From contig NZ_JAFHKM010000002.1 of the NCBI RefSeq assembly GCF_016937515.1, forward strand, positions 2,537,001 through 2,601,000: a stretch of 64,000 bases of DNA. The letters are read 5' to 3'. This DNA is from Cohnella algarum. GTDB taxonomy: Bacteria > Bacillota > Bacilli > Paenibacillales > Paenibacillaceae. Below are positions 39,901-48,681 of the stretch, piece by piece (position 1 is the stretch's first letter; each line of letters opens with the position of its first letter). The translations under genes were made by a program, and so were the position numbers. The notes under the pieces were generated by a model. It did not search any database. It had not been told where the DNA came from and saw only the letters and a list, made by a program, of their open reading frames with translations.

Positions 39901-42900
39901 ATGAAAAGCGTTATCAAGTTCTCATTGAACAACAAGTTCGCCATCTGGTTGTTCACTATTATTGTCCTCGTTTCGGGCTTGTACTCCGGCTTGACGATGA
40001 AGCAGGAGAGCATGCCCAATTTGTCGTTGCCGTTCCTTAGCGTGACGACGGTCTATCCGGGGGCTGCTCCCGACTCGGTCGTCGAGGACGTTACGGCTCC
40101 GTTGGAACAACGGCTGCGCAACCTGGATAATGTCAACAACGTCACCTCCACCTCGATGGAGAACGCATCGAACATTATGATTGAATTCGAATTCGGTCAA
40201 GATATGAACAAAGCGGTGACCGACGTTCGCGAAGCGCTCGATCTGGTCGAGCTGCCTTCCGGGGCGCAAAGTCCGAGCATTTCCAAGTTTTCGATCAATT
40301 CCTTTCCGATCCTTTCGCTGAGCGCGGCGGGGGGAGAGGATCTCGAGCACTTGACGAACATCGTCGACAGCGAAATCAAGCCGGCTCTCGAAGAAATCGA
40401 AGGCGTGGCGTCGGTATCGGTAGCGGGTCAATACGTGAGGGAAGTTCAACTGACGTTCGATCAGGCGAAAATGGCCCAGTACGGCTTGACCGAAGATACG
40501 GTGTCCAGCCTCGTACAGGCGGCGGCGGTCAAAGCTCCGCTCGGCCTGTTCCAATTGGACGATTCGGAAAAATCGATCGTCGTGGACGGACAAGTGACCT
40601 CGATCGAAGAGCTTCGCAACCTGACGATCCCGGCCGTCGGGGGAGCCGCTTCCGCGGGCGGCGCGCCGGGCGGTGCCGGCGGAGCTGCCGGAACGGGAGC
40701 CGCAGCGCCCGGAGCGGGCGCAGGCGCACCGGGGACGGACGCCGGAGCGGCGGGGACGGGCGCGGGCGCGCCTGCCGCGCCAATGGGCTTGCCGACCGTC
40801 AAGCTGGGCGACATCGCGACGCTGGAGCTGGTCGGCCAGGCGGAATCCGTATCCCGCACGAACGGCAAGGAATCGATCGGCATTCAAATCGTCAAAGCGA
40901 ACGACGCCAACACGGTCGAAGTCGTCAATGCGGTCAAGGATGAAGCCGAACGTTTCCAAGAGAAGTATCCGGACATGGAATTGGTCGTTCTCCTCGACCA
41001 AGGCAAGCCGATCGAGGAATCGGTCCTGACGATGCTGGAAAAAGCGCTGTTCGGCGCCATTTTCGCCATCATTATCATCCTCTTGTTCCTGCGGAATATC
41101 CGCTCGACGATCATTTCCGTCGTCTCGATTCCGCTGTCGCTCATTATGGGCGTCCTCTTGCTCAAGCAATTCGATATTTCGCTCAATATAATGACGCTTG
41201 GCGCGATGACGGTCGCGATCGGCCGGGTCGTCGACGACTCGATCGTCGTCATCGAAAATATTTACCGGCGAATGGCTCTCTCCGGCGAAAAGCTGAAAGG
41301 CAAAGAGCTTATCCTGGATGCCACCCGCGAAATGTTCATGCCGATCATGTCGTCGACGATCGTCACGATCGCGGTCTTCCTGCCGATCGCGCTCGTCAGC
41401 GGTTTGGTCGGGCAGCTGTTCCTGCCGTTTGCGCTGACGATGGTGTTCACGCTGCTCGCTTCCTTGCTCGTGGCGATCACGATCGTGCCGATGATGGCGC
41501 ATTCGATGTTCCGCAACGGCGTCAAAGCCGGCAAAGCCGACCACCACGAAAAGCCGGGCAAAATGGCCGAAGGCTACAAAAAGATGCTTGCCGCCACCTT
41601 GCGCCACAAAGTCGTGACCGTCGTCGCGGCCGTCGCGCTGCTCGTCGGAAGCTTCTTCCTCGTGCCGCTCATCGGGACAAGCTTCCTGCCGGAAGAAGAA
41701 GAAAAATATATGATGATCACGTACAGCCCGGAGCCGGGAGCGCTGCTTGACGATGTGACGAATCGGGCGCTGCAGGCGGAAAGCTTCTTGCTTGAGCAGC
41801 CTGACGTCACGAGCATGCAATATTCGATCGGCGGAGGCGGAAATCCGCTCGCGATGGGCTCTTCGTCCAATTCGGGGCTGTTCTATCTCCAGTTCGATCC
41901 CGACGTGTCGGAATTCGAAGCGAAAAAGGAAGCGATCGTAACCGAACTGCAGCAGAGAGTTCCGGAAGGCACGTGGAGCCAAATGGATATGACCGGCGGC
42001 ATGGGAGGCAGCAGCTTCAGTCTCGGCGTATACGGAGAATCGCTGGAGCAAATCAAGCCCGTCGCCGATCAAGTCGCCGAAATCATGAAGCAGGATTCCA
42101 ACTTCGAGGATGTCGAGACGAGCTTGTCCGAAACGTTCGGCCAATATACGCTCGTGGCGGACCACGACAAGCTGAGCCAGTTGGGCCTTACGGCCGGGCA
42201 ACTGGCAATGAGGCTTATGCCGAACCACGAGAGACCGATCTTGACCACGGTCGAGGAAGAAGGCCAAACGTATAACGTTTACGTGCAGGTAGACAATGAA
42301 ACGTTCGGCTCGATCGCGGACATCGAAAATGCGACACTTCAGTCCCCGCTCGGGGTGGAAGTGCCGATCAAGGATGTCGCGACCGTGGAGGAAGGCACCG
42401 CGCCGAGCACCGTTACGCGCGAAAACGGCCGGATGGTCGTCACGGTAAGCGGCGCAATTACGTCCAACGACGTGGGGGCGGCATCCGCCGCCGTTCAGGA
42501 TAAAGTGGACGAGATGGACTTGCCGACCGGCGTCGAAGTCAAAATCGGCGGCGTTACGGAACAAATCAACGAAACGTTCAGCCAGCTTGGCTTGGCGATG
42601 GCCGCGGCGATCGCGATCGTGTACCTGGTGCTCGTGCTGACGTTCGGCGGGGGACTCGCTCCGTTCGCGATCATGTTCTCTTTGCCGTTCGCCATTATCG
42701 GCGGCCTCGTAGCCTTGTGGCTTGCAGGCGAAACGCTCAGCGTATCCGCGCTGATGGGCGCGCTCATGCTGATCGGGATCGTCGTCACGAACGCCATCGT
42801 CCTGATCGACCGCGCCATCCACAACGAGAAGGCGGGCATGACCGTGAGAGAGTCCTTGCTGGAAGCGGCCGGAACGCGTCTTCGTCCGATCTTGATGACG

Positions 42901-43089
42901 GCGCTCGCGACGATCGGTTCGCTGCTCCCGCTCGTCTTCGGAATCGGAGGCGGAGGCGGCATCATCTCCCGCGGCCTTGCCGTTACCGTCGTCGGCGGTT
43001 TGATCAGCTCGACGCTTCTGACGCTGTTCATCGTGCCGATCGCTTATGAGGTGCTGATGAGATTCCGCCGCAAACCTAGGGAAGATTAA
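39901..43089 (+). CDS. RND-family efflux transporter (SwrC/AcrB-like)
   Basis: 1062 residues, full length. Twelve membrane segments in two halves; N-terminal KSVIKFSLNNKFAIWLFTIIVL, PNLSLPFLSVTTVYPGAAPDSVVEDVTAPLE (quoted in part: VYPGAAPDSVVEDVTAPLE), and the proton-relay region MTVAIGRVVDDSIVVIENIYRR (core AIGRVVDDSIVVIENI; GxxxDD). The second half repeats the pattern (LIGIVVTNAIVLIDRA). It exports lipophilic compounds using proton flow; B. subtilis SwrC gives surfactin resistance. Unlike its relatives it has a Gly/Ala/Pro-rich insert of about 50 residues (247-297) in the first outer domain. No adaptor or outer protein gene is adjacent. GGAG ribosome site. Confidence 0.95.
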   Translation: MKSVIKFSLNNKFAIWLFTIIVLVSGLYSGLTMKQESMPNLSLPFLSVTTVYPGAAPDSVVEDVTAPLEQRLRNLDNVNNVTSTSMENASNIMIEFEFGQDMNKAVTDVREALDLVELPSGAQSPSISKFSINSFPILSLSAAGGEDLEHLTNIVDSEIKPALEEIEGVASVSVAGQYVREVQLTFDQAKMAQYGLTEDTVSSLVQAAAVKAPLGLFQLDDSEKSIVVDGQVTSIEELRNLTIPAVGGAASAGGAPGGAGGAAGTGAAAPGAGAGAPGTDAGAAGTGAGAPAAPMGLPTVKLGDIATLELVGQAESVSRTNGKESIGIQIVKANDANTVEVVNAVKDEAERFQEKYPDMELVVLLDQGKPIEESVLTMLEKALFGAIFAIIIILLFLRNIRSTIISVVSIPLSLIMGVLLLKQFDISLNIMTLGAMTVAIGRVVDDSIVVIENIYRRMALSGEKLKGKELILDATREMFMPIMSSTIVTIAVFLPIALVSGLVGQLFLPFALTMVFTLLASLLVAITIVPMMAHSMFRNGVKAGKADHHEKPGKMAEGYKKMLAATLRHKVVTVVAAVALLVGSFFLVPLIGTSFLPEEEEKYMMITYSPEPGALLDDVTNRALQAESFLLEQPDVTSMQYSIGGGGNPLAMGSSSNSGLFYLQFDPDVSEFEAKKEAIVTELQQRVPEGTWSQMDMTGGMGGSSFSLGVYGESLEQIKPVADQVAEIMKQDSNFEDVETSLSETFGQYTLVADHDKLSQLGLTAGQLAMRLMPNHERPILTTVEEEGQTYNVYVQVDNETFGSIADIENATLQSPLGVEVPIKDVATVEEGTAPSTVTRENGRMVVTVSGAITSNDVGAASAAVQDKVDEMDLPTGVEVKIGGVTEQINETFSQLGLAMAAAIAIVYLVLVLTFGGGLAPFAIMFSLPFAIIGGLVALWLAGETLSVSALMGALMLIGIVVTNAIVLIDRAIHNEKAGMTVRESLLEAAGTRLRPILMTALATIGSLLPLVFGIGGGGGIISRGLAVTVVGGLISSTLLTLFIVPIAYEVLMRFRRKPRED

Positions 43090-43090
43090 G

Positions 43091-43987
43091 ATGAGCGACA
43101 AAAAGCAACAGGTGCTGGAAGCGGCGTTGAAGTGTTTCTCGCACAAAGGGTTTCAGGCCGCATCGATGCAGGACATTGCGGATGAGCTCGGGATGGCCAA
43201 AGGCTCGCTGTACTTTTATTTCAAGTCCAAGGACGATTTGCTGCTGTCGGTCATCGGCTTTTTTACGGAAAGATTCATGGCGGGGCTGAGGGAGCTGTCG
43301 GAGGATCGGCAGCTTCCCCCTCGGGAAAAGCTTCGCTTTCAGCTTATCCGCAACCTGGTCACCCTTCGGCAGGAGCGGGGGTTCGCGGAAATGCTGCTGC
43401 GGAATCCCGGAATCGGTTCGAACGCGGAAATTCGCCAAATCTTCCAGGCTTTTCAGGTCCGGTTCATCCTGTGGTACCGCCAGCACATCGTCGAAATTTA
43501 CGGCGACGAGGGGGAGCCTTACGCCTGGGACGGCGCGGCCCTGTTCGGCGGCATGACGACGGCGTACATGGGGCGGATTTTGAAGGACGACCTTCCGTTG
43601 AACGAAAATCGGCTGGCCAATTTTTTGATGGATCGGCTGGATGATGTCATGAAGGGCATGATCGGCAAAGGGGAACGGCCGCTGCTGAATCGCGAGGACG
43701 TCATCCCGCACTCCGAAGAAGAGGAGGATGCGTCCGACCCCGGCTACGAAGTCCGGCTCGCCTTGCGCGACCTCCGCCTGGCCGCGGAGAAATCGCACGA
43801 AAAGCGGCCGGAGGAGCGGAACGCGGATTTGCTCGGGAGCTTGACCCTGCTGGAGGAGGAATACGCGAAGCCGATTCCGGACCGCATTATCATTCGCGGT
43901 ATGCTGGCTTACATCAAGGAATTGATCCCGCCCGAGTGGGAGGAGATGGTCAAACGTCTCGAAACGGGTCTGAGTTTTAATCGGTAG
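43091..43987 (+). CDS. TetR/AcrR-family regulator
   Basis: 298 residues, longer than the usual 190-220, as in YerO of Bacillus beside SwrC. N-terminal HTH (VLEAALKCFSHKGFQAASMQDIADELGMAKGSLYFYFKSKDDLL; core MQDIADELGMAKGSLYFYF). The C-terminal ligand domain has an extra helical stretch of about 90 residues rich in Glu/Arg (SEEEEDASDPGYEVRL, EKSHEKRPEERN). One base separates it from the pump stop, so both are on one transcript; the regulator probably represses the shared promoter at 39838 until an exported compound binds it. Confidence 0.92.
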   Translation: MSDKKQQVLEAALKCFSHKGFQAASMQDIADELGMAKGSLYFYFKSKDDLLLSVIGFFTERFMAGLRELSEDRQLPPREKLRFQLIRNLVTLRQERGFAEMLLRNPGIGSNAEIRQIFQAFQVRFILWYRQHIVEIYGDEGEPYAWDGAALFGGMTTAYMGRILKDDLPLNENRLANFLMDRLDDVMKGMIGKGERPLLNREDVIPHSEEEEDASDPGYEVRLALRDLRLAAEKSHEKRPEERNADLLGSLTLLEEEYAKPIPDRIIIRGMLAYIKELIPPEWEEMVKRLETGLSFNR

Positions 43988-43999
43988 CGGCATAGCGGC

Positions 44000-44050
44000 A
44001 AAGGGCCTCCGTCCAGTCGATCGACGACTTGACGGAGGCCCTTGTTTTTG
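44000..44050. terminator. Bidirectional terminator between convergent genes
   Basis: AAGGGCCTCCGTC and GACGGAGGCCCTT make a perfect 13-bp stem; tail TGTTTTTG on the plus strand and a short T-rich end on the minus strand. Confidence 0.88.
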
Positions 44051-44063
44051 CATCGGTTTCCCT

Positions 44064-44939
44064 TTAGCGGTACGAAAGGACAAAATCCAACTCCAGCGTC
44101 TCTCCCGGCCGGAGCATGATCAGCTCTTCCTTCCGGTTCAGCGCGCCGTTCAACGCCGTCCACGGCTCCACGCAAATGAAAGGCTTGCCTTCCACCGACC
44201 AGAGGACGACCGTCTTGAACTGCGGGCTGTAATCCAGCTGGATCCGGCCTTCGTCGCCGAACGGAAACGCGATGGTCGGCGTTTTGGGATCGAGAAGGGC
44301 GACCGATTCGACCAAGCCGGCAAGGTCCACGGTTCCTGCAAACGGCTTGATTTGCCCGTCGTTGTAATCGAGCAGCCGCGTGGCGTCCGACTCGTAGAAG
44401 AAGCTTTTGCCGGGGCCTGTGGCAAAGTACGGATGGAAGCCGGCCTGAACGGGCATCGGGCGGTCCGACAGATTGCGGTAGGCTTGGCGAATGGACAATT
44501 TTCCGTCTTTTAGCCTGTAAGAGAACGAAAGCTCGAACCGAAACGGATAGGAGGCAAGCGTCTCGTCGCTGCTTCGCAGCTTCAGCGTCAGCAGCGCTTC
44601 CCCGTCGGTGCCCGTTTCGGCGACTTCCCAGGCGGATGTGCGCGCGACGCCGTGGTTGCGCATGGAATAGACCGTTCCGTCCCATTCGTATGTTCCGTCT
44701 TCGAGCTGCCCGCAAATCGGGAACAAAATCGGGATGCCGCCGCGGACGTTCGCTTTCGGATCGAGGAACGTGTCCCGATCCAGGTACAAGAGCTCCTGCC
44801 CGCTCAACCTGCAGCCGATGACGATGCCGCCCCGCTCCGGGCATATCTTCACGCTGGAGCTTGTGGCGTCTTCCTTCAGCTCGTAAATAAGAAAAGTATC
44901 GTCGTAGGAATCGATCTCGTATGGTTTGGATGCCGTCAT
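44064..44939 (-). CDS. Aldose 1-epimerase family protein (mutarotase)
   Basis: 291 residues, beta-supersandwich of the galactose-mutarotase family. Conserved pieces: ICPERGGIVIGCRLSG, GGIPILFPICGQL, RNHGVAR (catalytic His), VQAGFHPYF (second His) and CVEPWTALNGALN (Glu base). It interconverts alpha and beta anomers of an aldose or hexose-6-phosphate (the GIPILFP and WT-N patterns favour the YeaD-like group). AAAGGAGGG ribosome site. Monocistronic. Confidence 0.9.
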   Translation of the reverse strand: MTASKPYEIDSYDDTFLIYELKEDATSSSVKICPERGGIVIGCRLSGQELLYLDRDTFLDPKANVRGGIPILFPICGQLEDGTYEWDGTVYSMRNHGVARTSAWEVAETGTDGEALLTLKLRSSDETLASYPFRFELSFSYRLKDGKLSIRQAYRNLSDRPMPVQAGFHPYFATGPGKSFFYESDATRLLDYNDGQIKPFAGTVDLAGLVESVALLDPKTPTIAFPFGDEGRIQLDYSPQFKTVVLWSVEGKPFICVEPWTALNGALNRKEELIMLRPGETLELDFVLSYR

Positions 44940-45017
44940 CTGGTTCCCTCCTTTTCCCTTATTATAGAACTTCCGCAGGGCGCATGGAAGAAAGGGAGGG
45001 AACGAGCGCGAACCGCG

Positions 45018-45626
45018 TCAATACAGCATGTGCCCGAGCGGCCCTTCCTCGTCGATAATATCTTCGATTTCGTATACCGAAATCGGGAAGTAAGGGAAGC
45101 CCCAGGCGTAGGGGACGATGGCATAAAGGGGAAAATAAATGACCAGCGCCTTGTCGGCGATGTAATAATCCTGATCCTCCGTTATTCCCGGATATTCGCC
45201 GAGAAGCGGAAGATCCCGGGCCTTGATCTGGGCCCGAATGATGGAGTCCAATCGCTCGGCGTAATCGCTGTCGGGCTTGAACAATTCGTCGAGCGAGTAG
45301 CTTCGGCCGGTTGCCGCATCGAAGGTGAGCGATTTCTGCAGCGTATTTCCGTGGGCGCCGCCCGTGAAGGCGTAGTTCAGCAAGGATAGGCTAAGGACGC
45401 CGCGCTGGTTGTTTTTGATTTCGAAGGTGCCGTCCATTTCCTGAATATCGTCGCTGGGATAGCCTTGATCTTTCATTAAGGCGCGGGTTTCCTCGACGAT
45501 CGCGGCGTTTATCTTTTCCCGGGCTTCCTCGTTGGTCCCGCCGGCCACGGCGGGCACGTTGATTTTGATATTCGGCTCCGCGATTTGCGAGACGGAAATC
45601 GGCAGCATCAGCGTTTGTCCGTTCAT
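45018..45626 (-). CDS. DUF3298 (RsiV-like) domain protein
   Basis: 202 residues without signal peptide or membrane helix. Residues about 90-195 match DUF3298: FTGGAHGNTLQKSLTFDAATGRSYSLDELFKP (core GGAHGNTLQKSLTFDAATG), YYIADKALVIYFPLYAIVPYAWG. In RsiV this domain binds lysozyme outside the cell, but this protein appears to lack an export signal, so its place and role differ or its export is unusual. AAAGGGG ribosome site. Neighbouring genes give no clue. Confidence 0.8.
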   Translation of the reverse strand: MNGQTLMLPISVSQIAEPNIKINVPAVAGGTNEEAREKINAAIVEETRALMKDQGYPSDDIQEMDGTFEIKNNQRGVLSLSLLNYAFTGGAHGNTLQKSLTFDAATGRSYSLDELFKPDSDYAERLDSIIRAQIKARDLPLLGEYPGITEDQDYYIADKALVIYFPLYAIVPYAWGFPYFPISVYEIEDIIDEEGPLGHMLY

Positions 45627-45716
45627 CCCGTCGTCCCCTTTCTGTCATGGGCTGTCGCTTCAGCATATGCGCGATCGGCGATGGGCGTTCGCGAGGGGGG
45701 ATGCCGCAAATTCCCG

Positions 45717-46676
45717 TCAGAACAAGGTCAGCTGTTCCGGAGCGCAAGGAGCGCACGGAGCTTGCGCAGAAGGGACTTCAGCGGCTGGGTTGGAAGCGGA
45801 GTCGCGTTCCGGTTCGTAGAAATCCCCGCCGTTCATCCCGTATCGCCTGAAGCAGTCGGCCAGACGGGCTTTGACGGGGCGGACGTACGAATCCGGCAGT
45901 CGCGAAGAACGCCAGTACAACCGGCCATAGCGTTCCGCCAGTTCCGGGTAGCCCTGTCTCAGAACGGAAAAAAACCAGCTTTTCACTTCGGGGGTGGACA
46001 AACGCAGAAACGAAGCCATCACCTGCCGAATCCCGTGATCCGCGCATGCCGACAGGAGCGATTCCACGGCTTCCGGCCGATCGGTCAGGTAGGGAAGCAT
46101 CGGCGCCATGAAGACGTGCGTTTCGATTCCCGCTTCGCGAAGCGCGCGGGCGCAGCGAAGACGTTGGAGAGGGGCGGGCGTTTGCGGTTCGAACGCGCGC
46201 CATATTTGCGGGTCGAGCGTATGCAGGCTGATATTGACGGAGACGTCAGGGAGCCGCCGGAGCAGGTCCAGATCGCGAAGCACGAGCGGGGAGCGCGTCG
46301 TGATGCTGACCGGGACGCCGAACTCGGCCAGCGCCTCGAGGCAGCCTCGAGTCAGCAGGGCCTTGCTTTCCAATTGCTGATAAGAGTCGGTCGCGGTGCC
46401 GATGGCCACCGAAGAAGGAAGCCTTGAAGCGGCGGCCATACGGCGAAGCTCTTGGCGCAGCAGCGACGGCGCATCCTCCTTCCAGAAAATGCGATGCTGA
46501 AACGCGTCGTCTGCCGGCTGTCCCAGAAAGACATGGGTGCTGCGAGCGTAGCAAAAGCTGCATCCGTGCTGGCAGCCGCGGTACGGATTGATCGACCAGT
46601 CGAAAGGCATGGATGGGGCGCGGACCGCGTTCAGCACCGTTTTGCTTTTCATCGGTTCGTATTGCGTCTTGGCCAC
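45717..46676 (-). CDS. Radical SAM protein (Rv2578c / SplB-related) with C-terminal clamp motif
   Basis: 319 residues from GTG 46676 (GGGGGAGAG upstream). The cluster motif is Cys35-x3-Cys39-x2-Cys42 (RGCQHGCSFCYAR), with a following GTATDSYQQLE region for SAM binding. Members of this family often sit beside DNA metabolism genes and share ancestry with spore photoproduct lyase. The last residues, EQLTLF, fit the bacterial sliding-clamp-binding pentapeptide (QLxLF), preceded by an unstructured Pro/Ala/Cys tail. That suggests action on DNA at replication or repair sites, which is inference. Confidence 0.88.
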   Translation of the reverse strand: MAKTQYEPMKSKTVLNAVRAPSMPFDWSINPYRGCQHGCSFCYARSTHVFLGQPADDAFQHRIFWKEDAPSLLRQELRRMAAASRLPSSVAIGTATDSYQQLESKALLTRGCLEALAEFGVPVSITTRSPLVLRDLDLLRRLPDVSVNISLHTLDPQIWRAFEPQTPAPLQRLRCARALREAGIETHVFMAPMLPYLTDRPEAVESLLSACADHGIRQVMASFLRLSTPEVKSWFFSVLRQGYPELAERYGRLYWRSSRLPDSYVRPVKARLADCFRRYGMNGGDFYEPERDSASNPAAEVPSAQAPCAPCAPEQLTLF

Positions 46677-46758
46677 TTGCGCTCTCCCCCTGTAACCAGT
46701 GATAAAGGGAGTTTACCAAACATACGTTCCCGTGTAAAGGAGAGAAAGCTGGAAACGG

Positions 46759-48681
46759 CTACGCAGGCAAAGCGAGCGTTAGAATGCAGCCCGGGTTGCC
46801 GGGACCCAGCTCCATTCGGCCTCCCAATTCGGCGACGCGTTCGGCCATCGCCTGCAAACCGAAGCCGAATTCCGTCGGGGAATAGGTATTGCCGTCGTTG
46901 GCGAGCCGAAACACGATCTCCCCGCCGGCCATCGTCAGCGAAAAATCGAAGCGGCGGCTTTCCCCGTGGCGGATGCCGTTCGTCAACCCTTCCTGCAGCG
47001 CCTGGTAAAGCACCCGCTTTTGCAGCATACTGAGCGAATCGGGGACGGCTTCCAGGCGGCAGCCGATGAAGACTCCCGTAGACTGCTTCGTCTCCTCGAT
47101 CAAGGCATGGATGGCTTCAAGCAAATGAAATTCCGGCGTCTGATTTTCCACGATTCGGGAGGAAAGCCGGATTTCTTCGAGTCCTTTGCGTACCAGCTGT
47201 TTCGAAGCGTTCAATTTGTCCAGGGCCGTCTTCGAGTCCCGGCGAAGCAGCCTTTTGGCCGCTTCCAGCTGCACGATGGTCGCCGTCAGGGCATGCCCGA
47301 CCGAATCGTGAATCGATCCGGTAATCCGGCGCCTTTCCTGAAGCAGCATCGTTTCCGCCATCGCTTCGGCCGTTTCTTTGGCGGATGCCGCGAGAAGCGC
47401 GTTGGCTTTTTCCAGTTCGTCGGAGCGTTCTTTCAATTCTTGCGTCCGATGGGCCACCTTTTGTTCGAGGGAACGGTTAAACGCCTCCAGCTCCCGGTTC
47501 ATGATGCCGAAACGGTGCAGAATCACTCTGACGATGCAAACGACGAAGACGAACAGCCCCCAAAACAGCATGTCTTCCGGAAAATACCGCATCGGCGCCG
47601 ACATCCATCCGGGCAAAGGAGAAAATCCGGGAATGATCATAAACCGAAAGACGTGCACGAGCGAGACGGCGGCCATCGAGGCGAAGCCGGACAACAGCCA
47701 GATCGATTCCAGGTCTTTTCGTTTGCGGTAGGCGGTCCCGAGCGTCCAGATGATGAAGATCACCGTGACCGGGAACGACGGAAGAAAAGGGAACAGGATC
47801 AGTTTCGGATACCAGTACGGGCTCCAGACGGCCGCTACGAGAATAACGCTTCCGACAATCAGCATGGCGTTTCGCATGAAAATCATCGTTTTGCGGTAAA
47901 TGCCGGGGAACAGTTCCGTCATGACCCCCAGGAACGCGCCCGTTCCCAAGGGCATGAACACGTCCACGAAGTAGGTGATCCACCGGTAGTCCCATAGGAG
48001 CTGCAAAGAGAAGTTGTGCATCGCGCAAGCAGTCCCCCCGGAAAAGCAGAGGAGAAAGAAGTAGCCGTACAATTTTTCGCGGCGGACCGCATACAGGGAG
48101 ATCGACACGAACGAGCAAAACAGGAAAAGGGCGCTGAGCACCAGATCGTCCGTGTCTTTGCGGATCATCCAGCGGATATGGTCCGAACGTTCGCCGAGAC
48201 GGACGAGAGGCTTCGCGATGCTCGAACGGTTCGTCGTCAGCAAGTAAACCGCATCCGGCAAAGGCGCGGGGACCCGGGCCAGGTTCCATCGGGCGCCCAA
48301 ATTGATTCTGTCATTTCGCGCTTTAATATCGAATGTATAGGTGAAATCTCCGTCGGCCCAAACCCGGACGCTCGCGGTATTGGTAATCCATAAATACGGA
48401 TCGTGAAGGAGCATGTCCGGAAGAGGGATTCGCACCCAGTAATTGTCGGCCTCCTTTTCCTTCGGAAGACCCGCGGGGAACGGCGTCCAGCCGTCGGAAG
48501 GGGGCGCCGCCTCGTCAAAGCCGGCGGCGGCGGCCCATTCCCAGTTCTCCCTGTCGAGCCTGACGACGGATTCGGGAAGCCGAACCGACGACAACGCCAA
48601 TCCGATGGCGACAAGGACAAGGGAAAGAGCGGCGATCATCCGGAGCAAGGGGAGATGGCGGCTCAGGCGGTTGTTTTTCAT
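46759..48681 (-). CDS. 7TM-DISM-type sensor histidine kinase, complete
   Basis: 640 residues from ATG 48681, which overlaps the stop of the preceding kinase-like gene (ATGA); a start at 48714 would lie deeper in that gene. N-terminal membrane helix, extracellular sensor domain (NYWVRIPLPDMLLHDPYLWI), seven membrane segments (about 190-410), coiled coil (EQKVAHRTQELKERSDELEKANALL), HisKA_3 (ERRRITGSIHDSVGHALTATI, phospho-His in SIHDSVGH) and HATPase_c (LYQALQEGLTNGIRHGESR, FGFGLQAMAERV). The third gene of an operon with a NarL-type regulator and a shortened paralog. Confidence 0.92.
   Translation of the reverse strand: MKNNRLSRHLPLLRMIAALSLVLVAIGLALSSVRLPESVVRLDRENWEWAAAAGFDEAAPPSDGWTPFPAGLPKEKEADNYWVRIPLPDMLLHDPYLWITNTASVRVWADGDFTYTFDIKARNDRINLGARWNLARVPAPLPDAVYLLTTNRSSIAKPLVRLGERSDHIRWMIRKDTDDLVLSALFLFCSFVSISLYAVRREKLYGYFFLLCFSGGTACAMHNFSLQLLWDYRWITYFVDVFMPLGTGAFLGVMTELFPGIYRKTMIFMRNAMLIVGSVILVAAVWSPYWYPKLILFPFLPSFPVTVIFIIWTLGTAYRKRKDLESIWLLSGFASMAAVSLVHVFRFMIIPGFSPLPGWMSAPMRYFPEDMLFWGLFVFVVCIVRVILHRFGIMNRELEAFNRSLEQKVAHRTQELKERSDELEKANALLAASAKETAEAMAETMLLQERRRITGSIHDSVGHALTATIVQLEAAKRLLRRDSKTALDKLNASKQLVRKGLEEIRLSSRIVENQTPEFHLLEAIHALIEETKQSTGVFIGCRLEAVPDSLSMLQKRVLYQALQEGLTNGIRHGESRRFDFSLTMAGGEIVFRLANDGNTYSPTEFGFGLQAMAERVAELGGRMELGPGNPGCILTLALPA

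Noticed and set aside
39922..43146. Very long open frame opposite the RND pump gene
   Set aside because: Arg/Asp/His-rich low-quality translation caused by the codon bias of the real gene on the other strand.
46108..46380. Small plus-strand ORFs within the radical SAM gene
   Set aside because: Antisense shadows without ribosome sites or domain content.
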